Part shown: positions 16,311-24,292 of the stretch, piece after piece
How the letters are laid out: each line of letters begins with the position of its first letter
Numbering within the stretch: the first letter of the stretch is position 1
Source: a virus
IMG/VR virus record: IMGVR_UViG_3300013132_003493
Span: 1-51,550 of that record
Strand: one strand, 5' to 3'
Length of the DNA stretch: 51,550 nucleotides
The notes under the pieces: generated by a model
The model's input: only the letters and a program-made list of their open reading frames with translations
Told to the model about the DNA's origin: nothing
The model's database searches: none
Made by a program: the position numbers and the translations under genes

Positions 16311-19094
16311 TTCTTCCACTTTTTTTTCCCAACCTTCCTCAGCAATATCATACATGTAAGTAGGGTTCAAACCCCTTTTACCCCAATACACCAATTCTTG
16401 GTCTGATATTGTAAGTACATCACCCAAATCGTCTTGATCCCCAATACCCAAAGGTTGTCCGTTAATTAACTTGCATTGTTGAGTTGTGAAAATACCTCGG
16501 TCTTCGGGGTTAGCAACTATTAGGTTCTCTCTAACCTCGTTTTGAAATACGACCAACAATGGCTCAATTCTCTTGTTGAAGGTACTGATTGCTCTAGCAA
16601 CGTTATAATCACCAGTCAAATCAGGATTGTTTGAGAGTTGTTCTTGGTCAATCAAATAACAGTTTAGTTGAATGTAGGACTCGGTATCCTTCAATTCCTC
16701 ACCTGTTTTATCAAAATGACGTTTTCTTTGTAGATCACTATACTTTTTAGCAGGAACTTTCTGTACGTCTCCATGAGATGATTTTTCACCGTTATTGACA
16801 TACATAATCACATCTCCAAGGTTGACGGCCAAATTGTTTTGAATTGCTAATTCCATATGAGCTTGACGAGACATTAATGAACCAGCTTTAGTCTTTTGAG
16901 TACAACGAATTTTATACTCCTCCAAACTTTGTTTTACTTTAGCTCGTTGTGCAATTTTGATCAAAGGAATGTCCTTACGATAAATCTTATCCAAATATTC
17001 ATAGTAGTATTCGATAAATTCTTTACCTTGACCCTTTAGTAACATCTTGATCCCTTTATCCAAGAAGTCTTCAATATAACCAGGTAACTTTTTTGATTTG
17101 ATTGTGTTTCCCACCAACTTAATTTTTCCTGAATCTGTCATAAGAGCGTAGTTCTTACGAGCCAAGTTGATACATGAAGGCCAAACACCATCGTTATCGA
17201 GAGCCATCTCACCTCTCATGAAAATATCATTGTATTCAGCAATATCTGCGGCGGCACCTGTATATTCTTTACCTTCTTTTACTTTCCAGTTCAATCCACG
17301 ACCAATATACTTTCTATTTTCAACGTCTGATGGTGATGAAAAGTTTACACCATCCGTATCCATAACCAAAGGTTCATACCCTCGTTTCATGAAGAATGAA
17401 ATCATCTGACGAAGATATTGACGACCTGTACAGGTGATTTGCTCACCCATATACATGTCCCCCCAGTGATAAACTTGTGGAGCTGATAACGCACCAAACA
17501 TCGAGTTGATAAAGATTTTGATAGGTAATTGTTTTCGGTCGTAAGACTGTGATTTTTTTGGATCACTCTCTGAGTATTCTTCAGCAAGTTGTTTGTACAA
17601 AATACGAGTATCACGGAAGTACTTCAAAAGTCCTTTCATAGCACCAGTCACATCACATTCGGGGAATACATCATGTACCAATTGAATAGAAGGATAAAGA
17701 GATGAGAAGTCAAGTTTCAACACATTTGTGGAATACCCAACCTTGATCAAACGGGATAGTCCACCAACAAAATCTGTTTTAGATTGTTTAGCCGGGATAG
17801 CCAAATTGTATTTGTATGACCAAGCCAACATAATCATCTTCCACAAAGTAGCCGTACCCATTGTACTTACTCGTTCGTAAGTTGTGGGTACCAAAGAAGC
17901 GAGAAGGAAGGATCCTTGGTTGAATTCATCGTCAACCCTTAGGGTTTCATCCAAGTCATCGTCAAGATATTGTTCAACTAATTGGTCACCAGTAACTCTC
18001 TTATATACATCAGGAAATCTCTTATCGAGATCCACAAATTTGGGATCATTAGCCTTTTTATACTTACCATTTTTAGTATTTAACCAATAATCCTCCTTTT
18101 TGGTATACATAGGACCAATTTCATTGTGATCAATGTATACACGATCCTCATCTTCGATTTGAAGATATTGAGTAATGTACTTAAGACCAGCACTCTTGAT
18201 ATTTGAGTTGATGGCTTGAGCACGTCTAACTGAATGGAGAATATCAATGATGTTATATCCCCAAATCGAAACCTGTGGGTACTTTTCAACCTCGTTAGCA
18301 AGTTTCAACATTTGTTCCTTTTGGGTAATAGTTCTCTGAGAGTTGAGTGACTTACATACCTTTTTTACGTCCAATCCAAGTGCCTTACTTCTTTCAAAAA
18401 TCCAATACCAGTCGAAGTTGAATGAGTTATATCCACCAATAATTGATGGTTTTAGTTCGTTTATGGTATCGAAGAACTTGATAATGCCGAGACGTTCCTT
18501 CTCTTCGGTATCACACTCGATAACTTCGTGAAACCCCTTATTAGTTTTCATTCCGATCATGAAGATACGACCGTCCTTTGGTTCAAGTGAGGTCGTTTCC
18601 AAGTCAAATACAAAACGAGTTATATCGTTATATTCTTCATAACCTTTGAACAATCGTTTCTCTTTTTGAATCAAATATTGTTCTACAGGGGGTAACATAA
18701 GAAATAGTTCTCGAACTTTTTCACCCCAAGGGTCGATACCTCCATCACGGAAGAATTGAGTTAGTGCTCGATATCCCGCTAAAGACTTGACCATAAAGGA
18801 CAAACCTTTCTCCAAACGTTCGTTACCATGAGTTTCTAGCTTATCAATAACAATCTTATATTTGAACATAGCCTCCTTTTGGAGAGCCTTTGACCCCTGA
18901 TAAAAGTTTAGACCTCTCAGGTCTCCAACCCAAGCAAATGGAACAAAATGGTCTTTTACAATTGCCTTACCCTTACCAGGTATTTCATTAATTTTGTAAA
19001 TTGAATCTGATACATAATCAAATTCTATAGATACTATAAATTCCTCAGGGTCATTACCCTCCAAGAATGTGCGAATTTCTTCTGTTGATATCAT
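16251..19094 (-). CDS. Family-B DNA polymerase with 3'-5' exonuclease (T4 gp43-like)
   Basis: This 947-residue replicative polymerase has exonuclease motifs RFVFDLETTSLEP (Exo I, DxE), IIGGYNSFNFDWYWI (Exo II) and VEQYLDDDLDETL (Exo III region). Its polymerase motifs are LKLDFSSLYPSIQ (A), IKIFINSMFGALSAP (B) and PLVMDTDGVNFSSP (C). Motif C has DTDG instead of the usual DTDS. It is slightly longer than T4 gp43 (898 residues). I chose ATG 19094 (MISTEEIRTFLEG); an in-frame ATG at 19133 would add 13 residues of poor character. The last about 20 codons run antisense into the 3' end of the 111-residue gene. A TATTTATT motif lies at 19161-19168, 66 bases upstream. No other replisome genes are in the window. 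Confidence 0.95.
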   Translation of the reverse strand: MISTEEIRTFLEGNDPEEFIVSIEFDYVSDSIYKINEIPGKGKAIVKDHFVPFAWVGDLRGLNFYQGSKALQKEAMFKYKIVIDKLETHGNERLEKGLSFMVKSLAGYRALTQFFRDGGIDPWGEKVRELFLMLPPVEQYLIQKEKRLFKGYEEYNDITRFVFDLETTSLEPKDGRIFMIGMKTNKGFHEVIECDTEEKERLGIIKFFDTINELKPSIIGGYNSFNFDWYWIFERSKALGLDVKKVCKSLNSQRTITQKEQMLKLANEVEKYPQVSIWGYNIIDILHSVRRAQAINSNIKSAGLKYITQYLQIEDEDRVYIDHNEIGPMYTKKEDYWLNTKNGKYKKANDPKFVDLDKRFPDVYKRVTGDQLVEQYLDDDLDETLRVDDEFNQGSFLLASLVPTTYERVSTMGTATLWKMIMLAWSYKYNLAIPAKQSKTDFVGGLSRLIKVGYSTNVLKLDFSSLYPSIQLVHDVFPECDVTGAMKGLLKYFRDTRILYKQLAEEYSESDPKKSQSYDRKQLPIKIFINSMFGALSAPQVYHWGDMYMGEQITCTGRQYLRQMISFFMKRGYEPLVMDTDGVNFSSPSDVENRKYIGRGLNWKVKEGKEYTGAAADIAEYNDIFMRGEMALDNDGVWPSCINLARKNYALMTDSGKIKLVGNTIKSKKLPGYIEDFLDKGIKMLLKGQGKEFIEYYYEYLDKIYRKDIPLIKIAQRAKVKQSLEEYKIRCTQKTKAGSLMSRQAHMELAIQNNLAVNLGDVIMYVNNGEKSSHGDVQKVPAKKYSDLQRKRHFDKTGEELKDTESYIQLNCYLIDQEQLSNNPDLTGDYNVARAISTFNKRIEPLLVVFQNEVRENLIVANPEDRGIFTTQQCKLINGQPLGIGDQDDLGDVLTISDQELVYWGKRGLNPTYMYDIAEEGWEKKVEELPQFNTIRGKDIPSLIDVH
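16304..16327 (+). terminator. Weak terminator for the neck/111-residue transcript
   Basis: GTGG (16304-16307) pairs with CCAC (16316-16319) and is followed by eight T (16320-16327) on the plus strand. The TAA stop of the 111-residue gene sits in the loop, and the whole element lies within the antisense 3' coding end of the polymerase. The stem is only 4 bp, so the call depends on the T-tract. Confidence 0.35.
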
Positions 19095-19160
19095 AATGTA
19101 CGTTTTTACCGAGTGACACATTCTCTTCCACACAATGTGGAGTTTGTCTTCTCATTCAGT

Positions 19161-19168
19161 AATAAATA
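19161..19168 (-). promoter_or_regulatory. Late-promoter-like motif TATTTATT upstream of DNA polymerase
   Basis: Minus-strand TATTTATT in a TATA-rich stretch lies 66 bases before ATG 19094 and 27 bases before the alternative ATG 19133. It could give the polymerase gene its own transcript; the polymerase would not be expected to be late only. Confidence 0.35.
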
Positions 19169-19189
19169 TACATTGAAATCTATTGTCCG

Positions 19190-19591
19190 TCAACAACAGG
19201 GTGAGTCGGCGATAAAACTATCTTGGATATTGATGTACAACTCATCTCTGATAGGAACTATCAAGTTACCCTCGGGTGCCCCAAGCAACCCTGAATTATA
19301 TTTGATTAGGAATTGACCAAGATATCTTCCTGGAGTATTGGTATCCCTTTTGGTAAACCTGTAGAACACATAATATTCGGGAGAAGCATTTGGGTCCAAT
19401 CCCGTCAACTCCACAATATAGGCTGGTTTTGAAACTATCTTAGGAATACCCGTTTCAGAGTTGATCATCGTAAAAGTAATCACCGCATCGGCCAAAGATT
19501 CCATAAAAGACTGATATTCACTACGACCATCACGTACCACTTGCATTTTCAGCAAAGGTAAAGTCGCGTTCTTCATTATGTAAAAATCCAT
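19190..19591 (-). CDS. Unknown 133-residue protein, probably structural
   Basis: The protein begins MDFYIMKNATLPLLKMQVV. A second in-frame ATG five codons later (19576) is equally possible. It has a beta-rich central part (ADAVITFTMINSETGIPKIV) and YYVFYRFTKRDTNTPGRYLG, and ends IADSPCC. The pattern of a short N-terminal strand, 'ADAVITFTMIN...TG..KI', and 'GRYLGQFLIKYN' looks like a small tail or fibre-adapter beta-sandwich protein, but I cannot name a family. It has its own TATTTATA motif upstream and lies between the polymerase and the glycosyltransferase operon. It is probably a late gene. Confidence 0.6.
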   Translation of the reverse strand: MDFYIMKNATLPLLKMQVVRDGRSEYQSFMESLADAVITFTMINSETGIPKIVSKPAYIVELTGLDPNASPEYYVFYRFTKRDTNTPGRYLGQFLIKYNSGLLGAPEGNLIVPIRDELYINIQDSFIADSPCC

Positions 19592-19604
19592 AGATAGTTT
19601 TTAC

Positions 19605-19612
19605 TATAAATA
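19605..19612 (-). promoter_or_regulatory. Late-promoter-like motif TATTTATA
   Basis: Minus-strand GGTATTTATAG lies 13 bases before ATG 19591, in the 25-base gap after the HtrL-type glycosyltransferase gene. A small A-loop hairpin (ATAGT/ACTAT) follows it. Confidence 0.55.
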
Positions 19613-19616
19613 CCAT

Positions 19617-21293
19617 CTAAGATTCTTTTCTTAGTTTTCCGTCGTAAAATTCAAATCTATTATGTTCAGTGGGGGTCATCAATAACATACCTGGTGTAAT
19701 ATTCCATTTCACAGTTTCTTGATAAATGTAACTCATCCAAGTTTGCTCGAATGGGTGTGCCCATTTTTCAGTCAAAAACATTTTTTTATTACCATACTTC
19801 GTGATAATTTGTGGCCAATTACTATAGTAAATCTCACCATCAATAAATGGCACTCCTTTGTGACTTCGAATATTTTGAAATTTTGTTCGTGGGGCGTTAG
19901 GGTCTTGTCCTTGGACAGGTAGTGTAGATTTTTCGGGCCATTGTTTTTCTCGGAAAAATTGTGGGACATTGTACCATGACCATTGTGTTCCGTTGTCACC
20001 AAAAAACTCTGTGTAATTTAGTTTCAGGAAATCAAAATCCTGTTTTTTCACGATCTCCAAAGTCTTTTGATAAAGGTTTGGAACATATCTGTTGAATCCG
20101 TTTTTACAAGTTGTACCTTCTTCAGGGAAGAAGAACATATCATCCTCGAAAAATAAATAAAAATCAAACTCATTTTCATCCGCATGTTCAGCAATCCATT
20201 GTCGACCACCACAAATACCAAGATTATCCATCTTGATATGTTCAAAAACATATTTTTGACATAAGTCTTCATAGTCATTGGTTGTTTCCAAATCAGATGA
20301 ATTATTCAACAAATATTTTTTTGGTTTTTCAATGTAGTCTTTATCGTAATCGATCATCGAGGTAATCAAAGTCTCGAATTGTTTTGGACTGTTGAAGGTT
20401 ATTACGTATAGAGCGGTGTTTTGAATGTTCAGGTCTAAATTTACAGATTTGGTCAAACTTTTAGATTTCTTTACTAGTGTTTCGTTTTTCAGGTCTTCAA
20501 AGAACTTCCACATCAAACCGTTACCCTCTATTTCATAGTAATTTATCAAATCTGAATGTTTGTATACCATGATCGAGAATATTGATTCTTCAGTTCCCAT
20601 GAGTCCATTGAAAAGTGTGTTACTCAACAAATTGTAATAAATTCCATTGATATCACTTATAACTGATTTGGGACCTCCGAAAAATCCACCTCGTGCAACT
20701 ATATCCACTTTACCACCCACCAACTTATTTATTTCATTGGAGTTGAATCCATGTATTTCCGACGATGCTTCATATGGGAAACAAACAAAGGTAAATTTGT
20801 CAGAGTATTTCGATAACTTATGTAAAACCTTATCATGAGTAAAATAACCTGGATGGACAGTATTAGTAAGACCGGCATCAATCCAAAACATATAATCTGA
20901 TCTGAATTGATCCATAATATTTGCATCATTGAGTAAAAATACTTTAGACATTACAAGTGGATTGTACATCTCAAGTTTAGCCTGAGTTGATTCTCTCAAC
21001 CATCCTGCTTGAGATAACCAATTTTTGTCATTTCTGATTTCTTGAATTTTATCGAAGAATTCATTTTTGAACCATGTTTGTGACCTAACTATGAATTGTG
21101 TATTACTTCTATCTCTATGTTGAAATACGAATTTTTCTAACTCTTCTTCACCAAAAATTATCATGTTATTATCCACAGATAATAATTGTTGGAACTTCTC
21201 AAGATAATGATCGTAAGATCTTGACCATCCTTCAGATAATTCACCTCTTTTGATGTCCCATAATCCTGTTACTAAAGTAATGTTACTACTCAT
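19617..21293 (-). CDS. Two-domain glycosyltransferase: HtrL/YibB-like plus GT-A domain
   Basis: In this 558-residue protein, the N-terminal half (about 1-285) has the HtrL/YibB/WlaTC character. It starts ITLVTGLWDIKRGELSEGWSR, then RSQTWFKNEFFDKI, LNDANIMDQFRSDYMFWIDAG, and GGFFGGPKSVISDI. The C-terminal half (about 305-558) looks like a second GT-A glycosyltransferase: ALYVITFNSPKQFETLI, the acidic cluster FYLFFEDDMFFFPEEG as the probable nucleotide-sugar/metal site, and a conserved-looking PFEQTWMSYIYQE. It is the last gene of the minus-strand run that begins with two mucin-stalk genes, 5 bases after the methyltransferase. Substrates are unknown. The length is about twice a single-domain enzyme, consistent with a fusion. 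Confidence 0.75.
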   Translation of the reverse strand: MSSNITLVTGLWDIKRGELSEGWSRSYDHYLEKFQQLLSVDNNMIIFGEEELEKFVFQHRDRSNTQFIVRSQTWFKNEFFDKIQEIRNDKNWLSQAGWLRESTQAKLEMYNPLVMSKVFLLNDANIMDQFRSDYMFWIDAGLTNTVHPGYFTHDKVLHKLSKYSDKFTFVCFPYEASSEIHGFNSNEINKLVGGKVDIVARGGFFGGPKSVISDINGIYYNLLSNTLFNGLMGTEESIFSIMVYKHSDLINYYEIEGNGLMWKFFEDLKNETLVKKSKSLTKSVNLDLNIQNTALYVITFNSPKQFETLITSMIDYDKDYIEKPKKYLLNNSSDLETTNDYEDLCQKYVFEHIKMDNLGICGGRQWIAEHADENEFDFYLFFEDDMFFFPEEGTTCKNGFNRYVPNLYQKTLEIVKKQDFDFLKLNYTEFFGDNGTQWSWYNVPQFFREKQWPEKSTLPVQGQDPNAPRTKFQNIRSHKGVPFIDGEIYYSNWPQIITKYGNKKMFLTEKWAHPFEQTWMSYIYQETVKWNITPGMLLMTPTEHNRFEFYDGKLRKES

Positions 21294-21298
21294 TTCGC

Positions 21299-21985
21299 TT
21301 ATTTGATTTTACAAACCCAAGCAACATCCAAAAAATTCTGATTCATGTAGGGTTTCAAATTATTTTTACTGACGGATTCTTCGATGTCTGAATCTTGTAT
21401 TTCCATCCAGTTCCATTTTTTACCATTCATATATTGGTCAAAGTATTCTTGATTAGGTGAGTAATCATGACCCATTATAATATCACCTTGTTTGATAAGG
21501 TCAGAAATCATACGAAATTCATTCTTTTTACTACCACCATCACATAATATAATTACCCTATTATGTGAGGTAATAAGATTGAGGATTTCCAACTTATCTT
21601 CTGAGGAATTCCAATCAGAATAATTGTGGGAAAATAAGTTTTTTACTCTGATTTCAATTTGGTCCTTGGTTGTTTTTTGTATTAAAAAATTTGGTGAGTT
21701 CACATCATAAGTGATTAAACGAGTTTTTTCCAAACCATTATGGTCGAGGATGTCACGTAACATCAATGTCAATCCGCCATGGAAGGTGCCTATTTCTAAA
21801 ACCAAATCAGGTTTAATTTCATCAAACAATTTGTCAAATGCAAAAATGACATTCGGATTTTGTTCCATAGAAATTCCTTTATAACTACAATGGGTGACAA
21901 CGCCGTTTTCAAAATTTTTTGAAAAAAAGTCTCCTTCGATACAGTTAGATCCAGAACACATCAAGTTTTTTATTATATTTTCCAT
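21299..21985 (-). CDS. SAM-dependent methyltransferase, CmcI-like
   Basis: This 228-residue protein has a class I methyltransferase core: PDLVLEIGTFHGGLTLMLRD (motif I, ExGxxxG), RLITYDVNSPNF, NRVIILCDGGSKKNEF, and GDIIMGHDYSPNQEYFD. The CDGGS and GHDY signatures match cephalosporin-hydroxylase (CmcI)-type O-methyltransferases, including rhamnosyl O-methyltransferases, which often sit in polysaccharide clusters. Its context among glycosyltransferases supports glycan O-methylation. Its ATG overlaps the stop of the preceding glycosyltransferase by one base (21985). Confidence 0.75.
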   Translation of the reverse strand: MENIIKNLMCSGSNCIEGDFFSKNFENGVVTHCSYKGISMEQNPNVIFAFDKLFDEIKPDLVLEIGTFHGGLTLMLRDILDHNGLEKTRLITYDVNSPNFLIQKTTKDQIEIRVKNLFSHNYSDWNSSEDKLEILNLITSHNRVIILCDGGSKKNEFRMISDLIKQGDIIMGHDYSPNQEYFDQYMNGKKWNWMEIQDSDIEESVSKNNLKPYMNQNFLDVAWVCKIK

Positions 21986-22974
21986 TATTTCAATAAATTC
22001 AAATTTATTTTTTTAGATATAAATCTTAGGTTTGATTCCATTTTACAATTTCTATCAAACCATTCTTTAGCATTTTTAGATATAAAATTGAGGTATTCAC
22101 TATCGTTCTTAACTTTGTTCCAAGTGTATATAAGATTTTTTTTGAAATCCTCGTAAGACTGATAACTTGGGTACCCCATTGGATTATAGTCACAAGGATG
22201 GTAAAAACTTATGTAGTGGTAATTTGGTATGAGAGGATCCTCAAAATTAATTTGTAACGCAGGTCTTACAACAGGTACACCTATCCCAAAACATTCAATG
22301 TCTCGGTTACAAATTTCAGTTCCACCAGGTAAAGACAAAGCCGCTTTGTATTTCCTCATCTCTTTCAAATATTCAATATAGTCCAAATTTTGTCCATCTT
22401 GGTTTTTGTCAATTATTAAGATATCGGATTGATTTAAGTTATCTGTCATCAACTTTCTTGAATCCCACATCCACCCTCTGAAAAATAATTCATTATTTTT
22501 TTGAGGTAATTTGGAGATTTGATCCATTTCATCATAACAACAATCAAAATATGGATTATAAAAAAATGGTTGATAGACCTCTTTTATATTTTGAGGAAAT
22601 TCGTTGTCTTTATTATTCTGATTTACCAACTTAAAGTTGTAATAGTCGGCAAAATTAAAACCACCAGCATAGAAAAATTGTTTCATTTGTTTGGGTTTCC
22701 AACCCAAATGGGTCATAAAATGATACCTCCAATTATCGAATAGTGATAAAAGAATGTAATTCTCATTTTCGGGATTGATAATCGAAAAACTCATACAAGA
22801 CGACGTCGAACCATAACCGAAATTATCATAATCGTGATTTGAATCTAATTCAAAATCATGTTCGGGATATTGGGATTTTAATAGATCAATTAACTGCCTG
22901 AATAAAGCCGTTACATAAAATTCTCTACCACCCATCAACATGTGTCGGAGTTGATGTCGAATCACAAATTTCAT
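21985..22974 (-). CDS. Glycosyltransferase-like protein (exostosin/CAP10-type fold, tentative)
   Basis: This 329-residue protein opens MKFVIRHQLRHMLMGGREFY. Its C-terminal half has a nucleotide-sugar-binding look: KAALSLPGGTEICNRDIECF, then GIGVPVVRPALQINF and a final helix NAKEWFDRNC. The pattern 'alslpG..e.cnR.iE.fgiGvPvv' is common to GT-B-type enzymes that bind the donor through the C-terminal lobe. I cannot place it in one CAZy family. It is 2 bases from the GlcNAc-transferase gene upstream and overlaps the methyltransferase downstream, so it belongs to one operon. Confidence 0.6.
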   Translation of the reverse strand: MKFVIRHQLRHMLMGGREFYVTALFRQLIDLLKSQYPEHDFELDSNHDYDNFGYGSTSSCMSFSIINPENENYILLSLFDNWRYHFMTHLGWKPKQMKQFFYAGGFNFADYYNFKLVNQNNKDNEFPQNIKEVYQPFFYNPYFDCCYDEMDQISKLPQKNNELFFRGWMWDSRKLMTDNLNQSDILIIDKNQDGQNLDYIEYLKEMRKYKAALSLPGGTEICNRDIECFGIGVPVVRPALQINFEDPLIPNYHYISFYHPCDYNPMGYPSYQSYEDFKKNLIYTWNKVKNDSEYLNFISKNAKEWFDRNCKMESNLRFISKKINLNLLK

Positions 22975-22976
22975 AA

Positions 22977-24224
22977 CTACAAGTTTCCGGTTATTCTCTC
23001 ACACCACCCCTTAGATGTTGAATATGGCCAAACAACCCAATAAGTTGGTTTTGTGTCCGTTTGGAATTCTCTCCAAACTTTACCATAACCATCAGGATCA
23101 TTCATAATTCTTTGGATTTCTCCTTTGTCGGCATCTTTTCTGAACAAAGTTTCATCATTTGGCCCATGGAAGGCAACCACCCAAAATTCATAATCTTTTT
23201 CTGATACCGATGAATAATTGATATCAATACAATGTTTGAATACAGATGCAAAATTCTTCATCCATTCCTCTTCCGTCTCATACGGATATGGATTTGGTGG
23301 GTAGTGCTTGTCAAGTGTGTACTGTTGAACCGCTCTTTTACTAAACAATAGACCCGCATATTTTTCATAATCTCTAAGAGTACGAACAGGACCAAAACCC
23401 CAAGGACCATCGTGTCCTTCTTGTTCCAAACCATCCATTCCAAACAACTTGCGATTCAAAAGGTGTGATTGAGTATTTTTGTTGCCCCAAGTCTTATCAT
23501 CATCCCACTGTTTGGTTCTACCCTTTCTCGTGTATTCGTGCCAAATTAATACTTTATGTGGGTGAAATAAATCATAACCCCATGTGTATGCTCTCGCAGC
23601 TATTGAAATTTCCTCACCATGGAAATAGTATTCAGGATTGTGTTGTACTTCAGTTGAGAACTGACCCAATGTAAACGCGTAGTGGGCTGAATAGAATCTC
23701 GCAGAAACTGGTTCGGATAATTCTTTCCAACCAGGAATTGTTTCAGGTAAGAAAAATACGGCACCTTCGGGAATAAATCTGTCAAATGCCATCCTCCATG
23801 GTTCTTGAACTCTACCCTGTGGATCATTATCGGGATCAAAAGAAGAAACATAACCTGTAAGAAGAGGTTTTTTATAACCCTTCTTTTGAAGTTGTTTTAT
23901 CATCTTAATCATTTCATCGTCCCAATTTTGTGCGAACCTCATATGAGAATCTATTTGAAGTGTGTATTCTTCACCTTCATATAATTGTTGAACTAAGTTT
24001 CTAGCCCAACAAACACCGTTTGACTCTTGATATGGTACATTTAAAATTCTGAATCTACTGTCATTTTCGAATTCAGATAAGTCATCAAATTTATCGTCAG
24101 GATGGAATTGTCTTGCTATACCAATTCTCAAATTTTTGGGCCTTTTAGCATTTTCCAACATATTTTTGATTGTCAGAATAAGTTGGGGGTCACGATAAGA
24201 TGCTATCTGAATGAATATCTTCAT
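22977..24224 (-). CDS. GlcNAc-transferase-family glycosyltransferase (Skp1 GnT-like)
   Basis: This 415-residue GT-A enzyme begins MKIFIQIASYRDPQLILTIKN, a hallmark of the Glycosyltransferase (GlcNAc) family that includes the Dictyostelium Skp1 hydroxyproline GlcNAc-transferase. Further family features are GVCWARNLVQQLYEGEEYTL, the metal motif QIDSHMRFAQNWDD (DxH), YYFHGEEISIAARAYTWGYD and LIWHEYTRKGRTKQW. Members transfer GlcNAc-type sugars to proteins or glycans. It immediately follows, on the same strand, the gene for the Thr/Pro-rich stalk protein, with a probable terminator between them. That makes the stalk an attractive acceptor, though this is inference. Confidence 0.85.
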   Translation of the reverse strand: MKIFIQIASYRDPQLILTIKNMLENAKRPKNLRIGIARQFHPDDKFDDLSEFENDSRFRILNVPYQESNGVCWARNLVQQLYEGEEYTLQIDSHMRFAQNWDDEMIKMIKQLQKKGYKKPLLTGYVSSFDPDNDPQGRVQEPWRMAFDRFIPEGAVFFLPETIPGWKELSEPVSARFYSAHYAFTLGQFSTEVQHNPEYYFHGEEISIAARAYTWGYDLFHPHKVLIWHEYTRKGRTKQWDDDKTWGNKNTQSHLLNRKLFGMDGLEQEGHDGPWGFGPVRTLRDYEKYAGLLFSKRAVQQYTLDKHYPPNPYPYETEEEWMKNFASVFKHCIDINYSSVSEKDYEFWVVAFHGPNDETLFRKDADKGEIQRIMNDPDGYGKVWREFQTDTKPTYWVVWPYSTSKGWCERITGNL

Positions 24225-24245
24225 AAAACAGTTTTTTCTTAAAAT

Positions 24246-24274
24246 AAAAAACCCTCAAACAAAGTGGATGGTTT
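24246..24274 (-). terminator. Probable intrinsic terminator after the stalk/lectin gene
   Basis: On the minus strand AAACC...GGTTT arms (24270-24274 with 24249-24253) with two more pairs beyond a mismatch are followed by a run of T (24246-24251). It separates the stalk protein gene (stop 24293) from the GlcNAc-transferase gene (start 24224). Confidence 0.45.
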
Positions 24275-24292
24275 ATTACAAAATTATATTAT

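Noticed and set aside
16364-16380. GGGTTCAAACCC, like a tRNA T-arm
   Set aside because: It lies inside the polymerase coding sequence, and no acceptor, D or anticodon arms are found around it.
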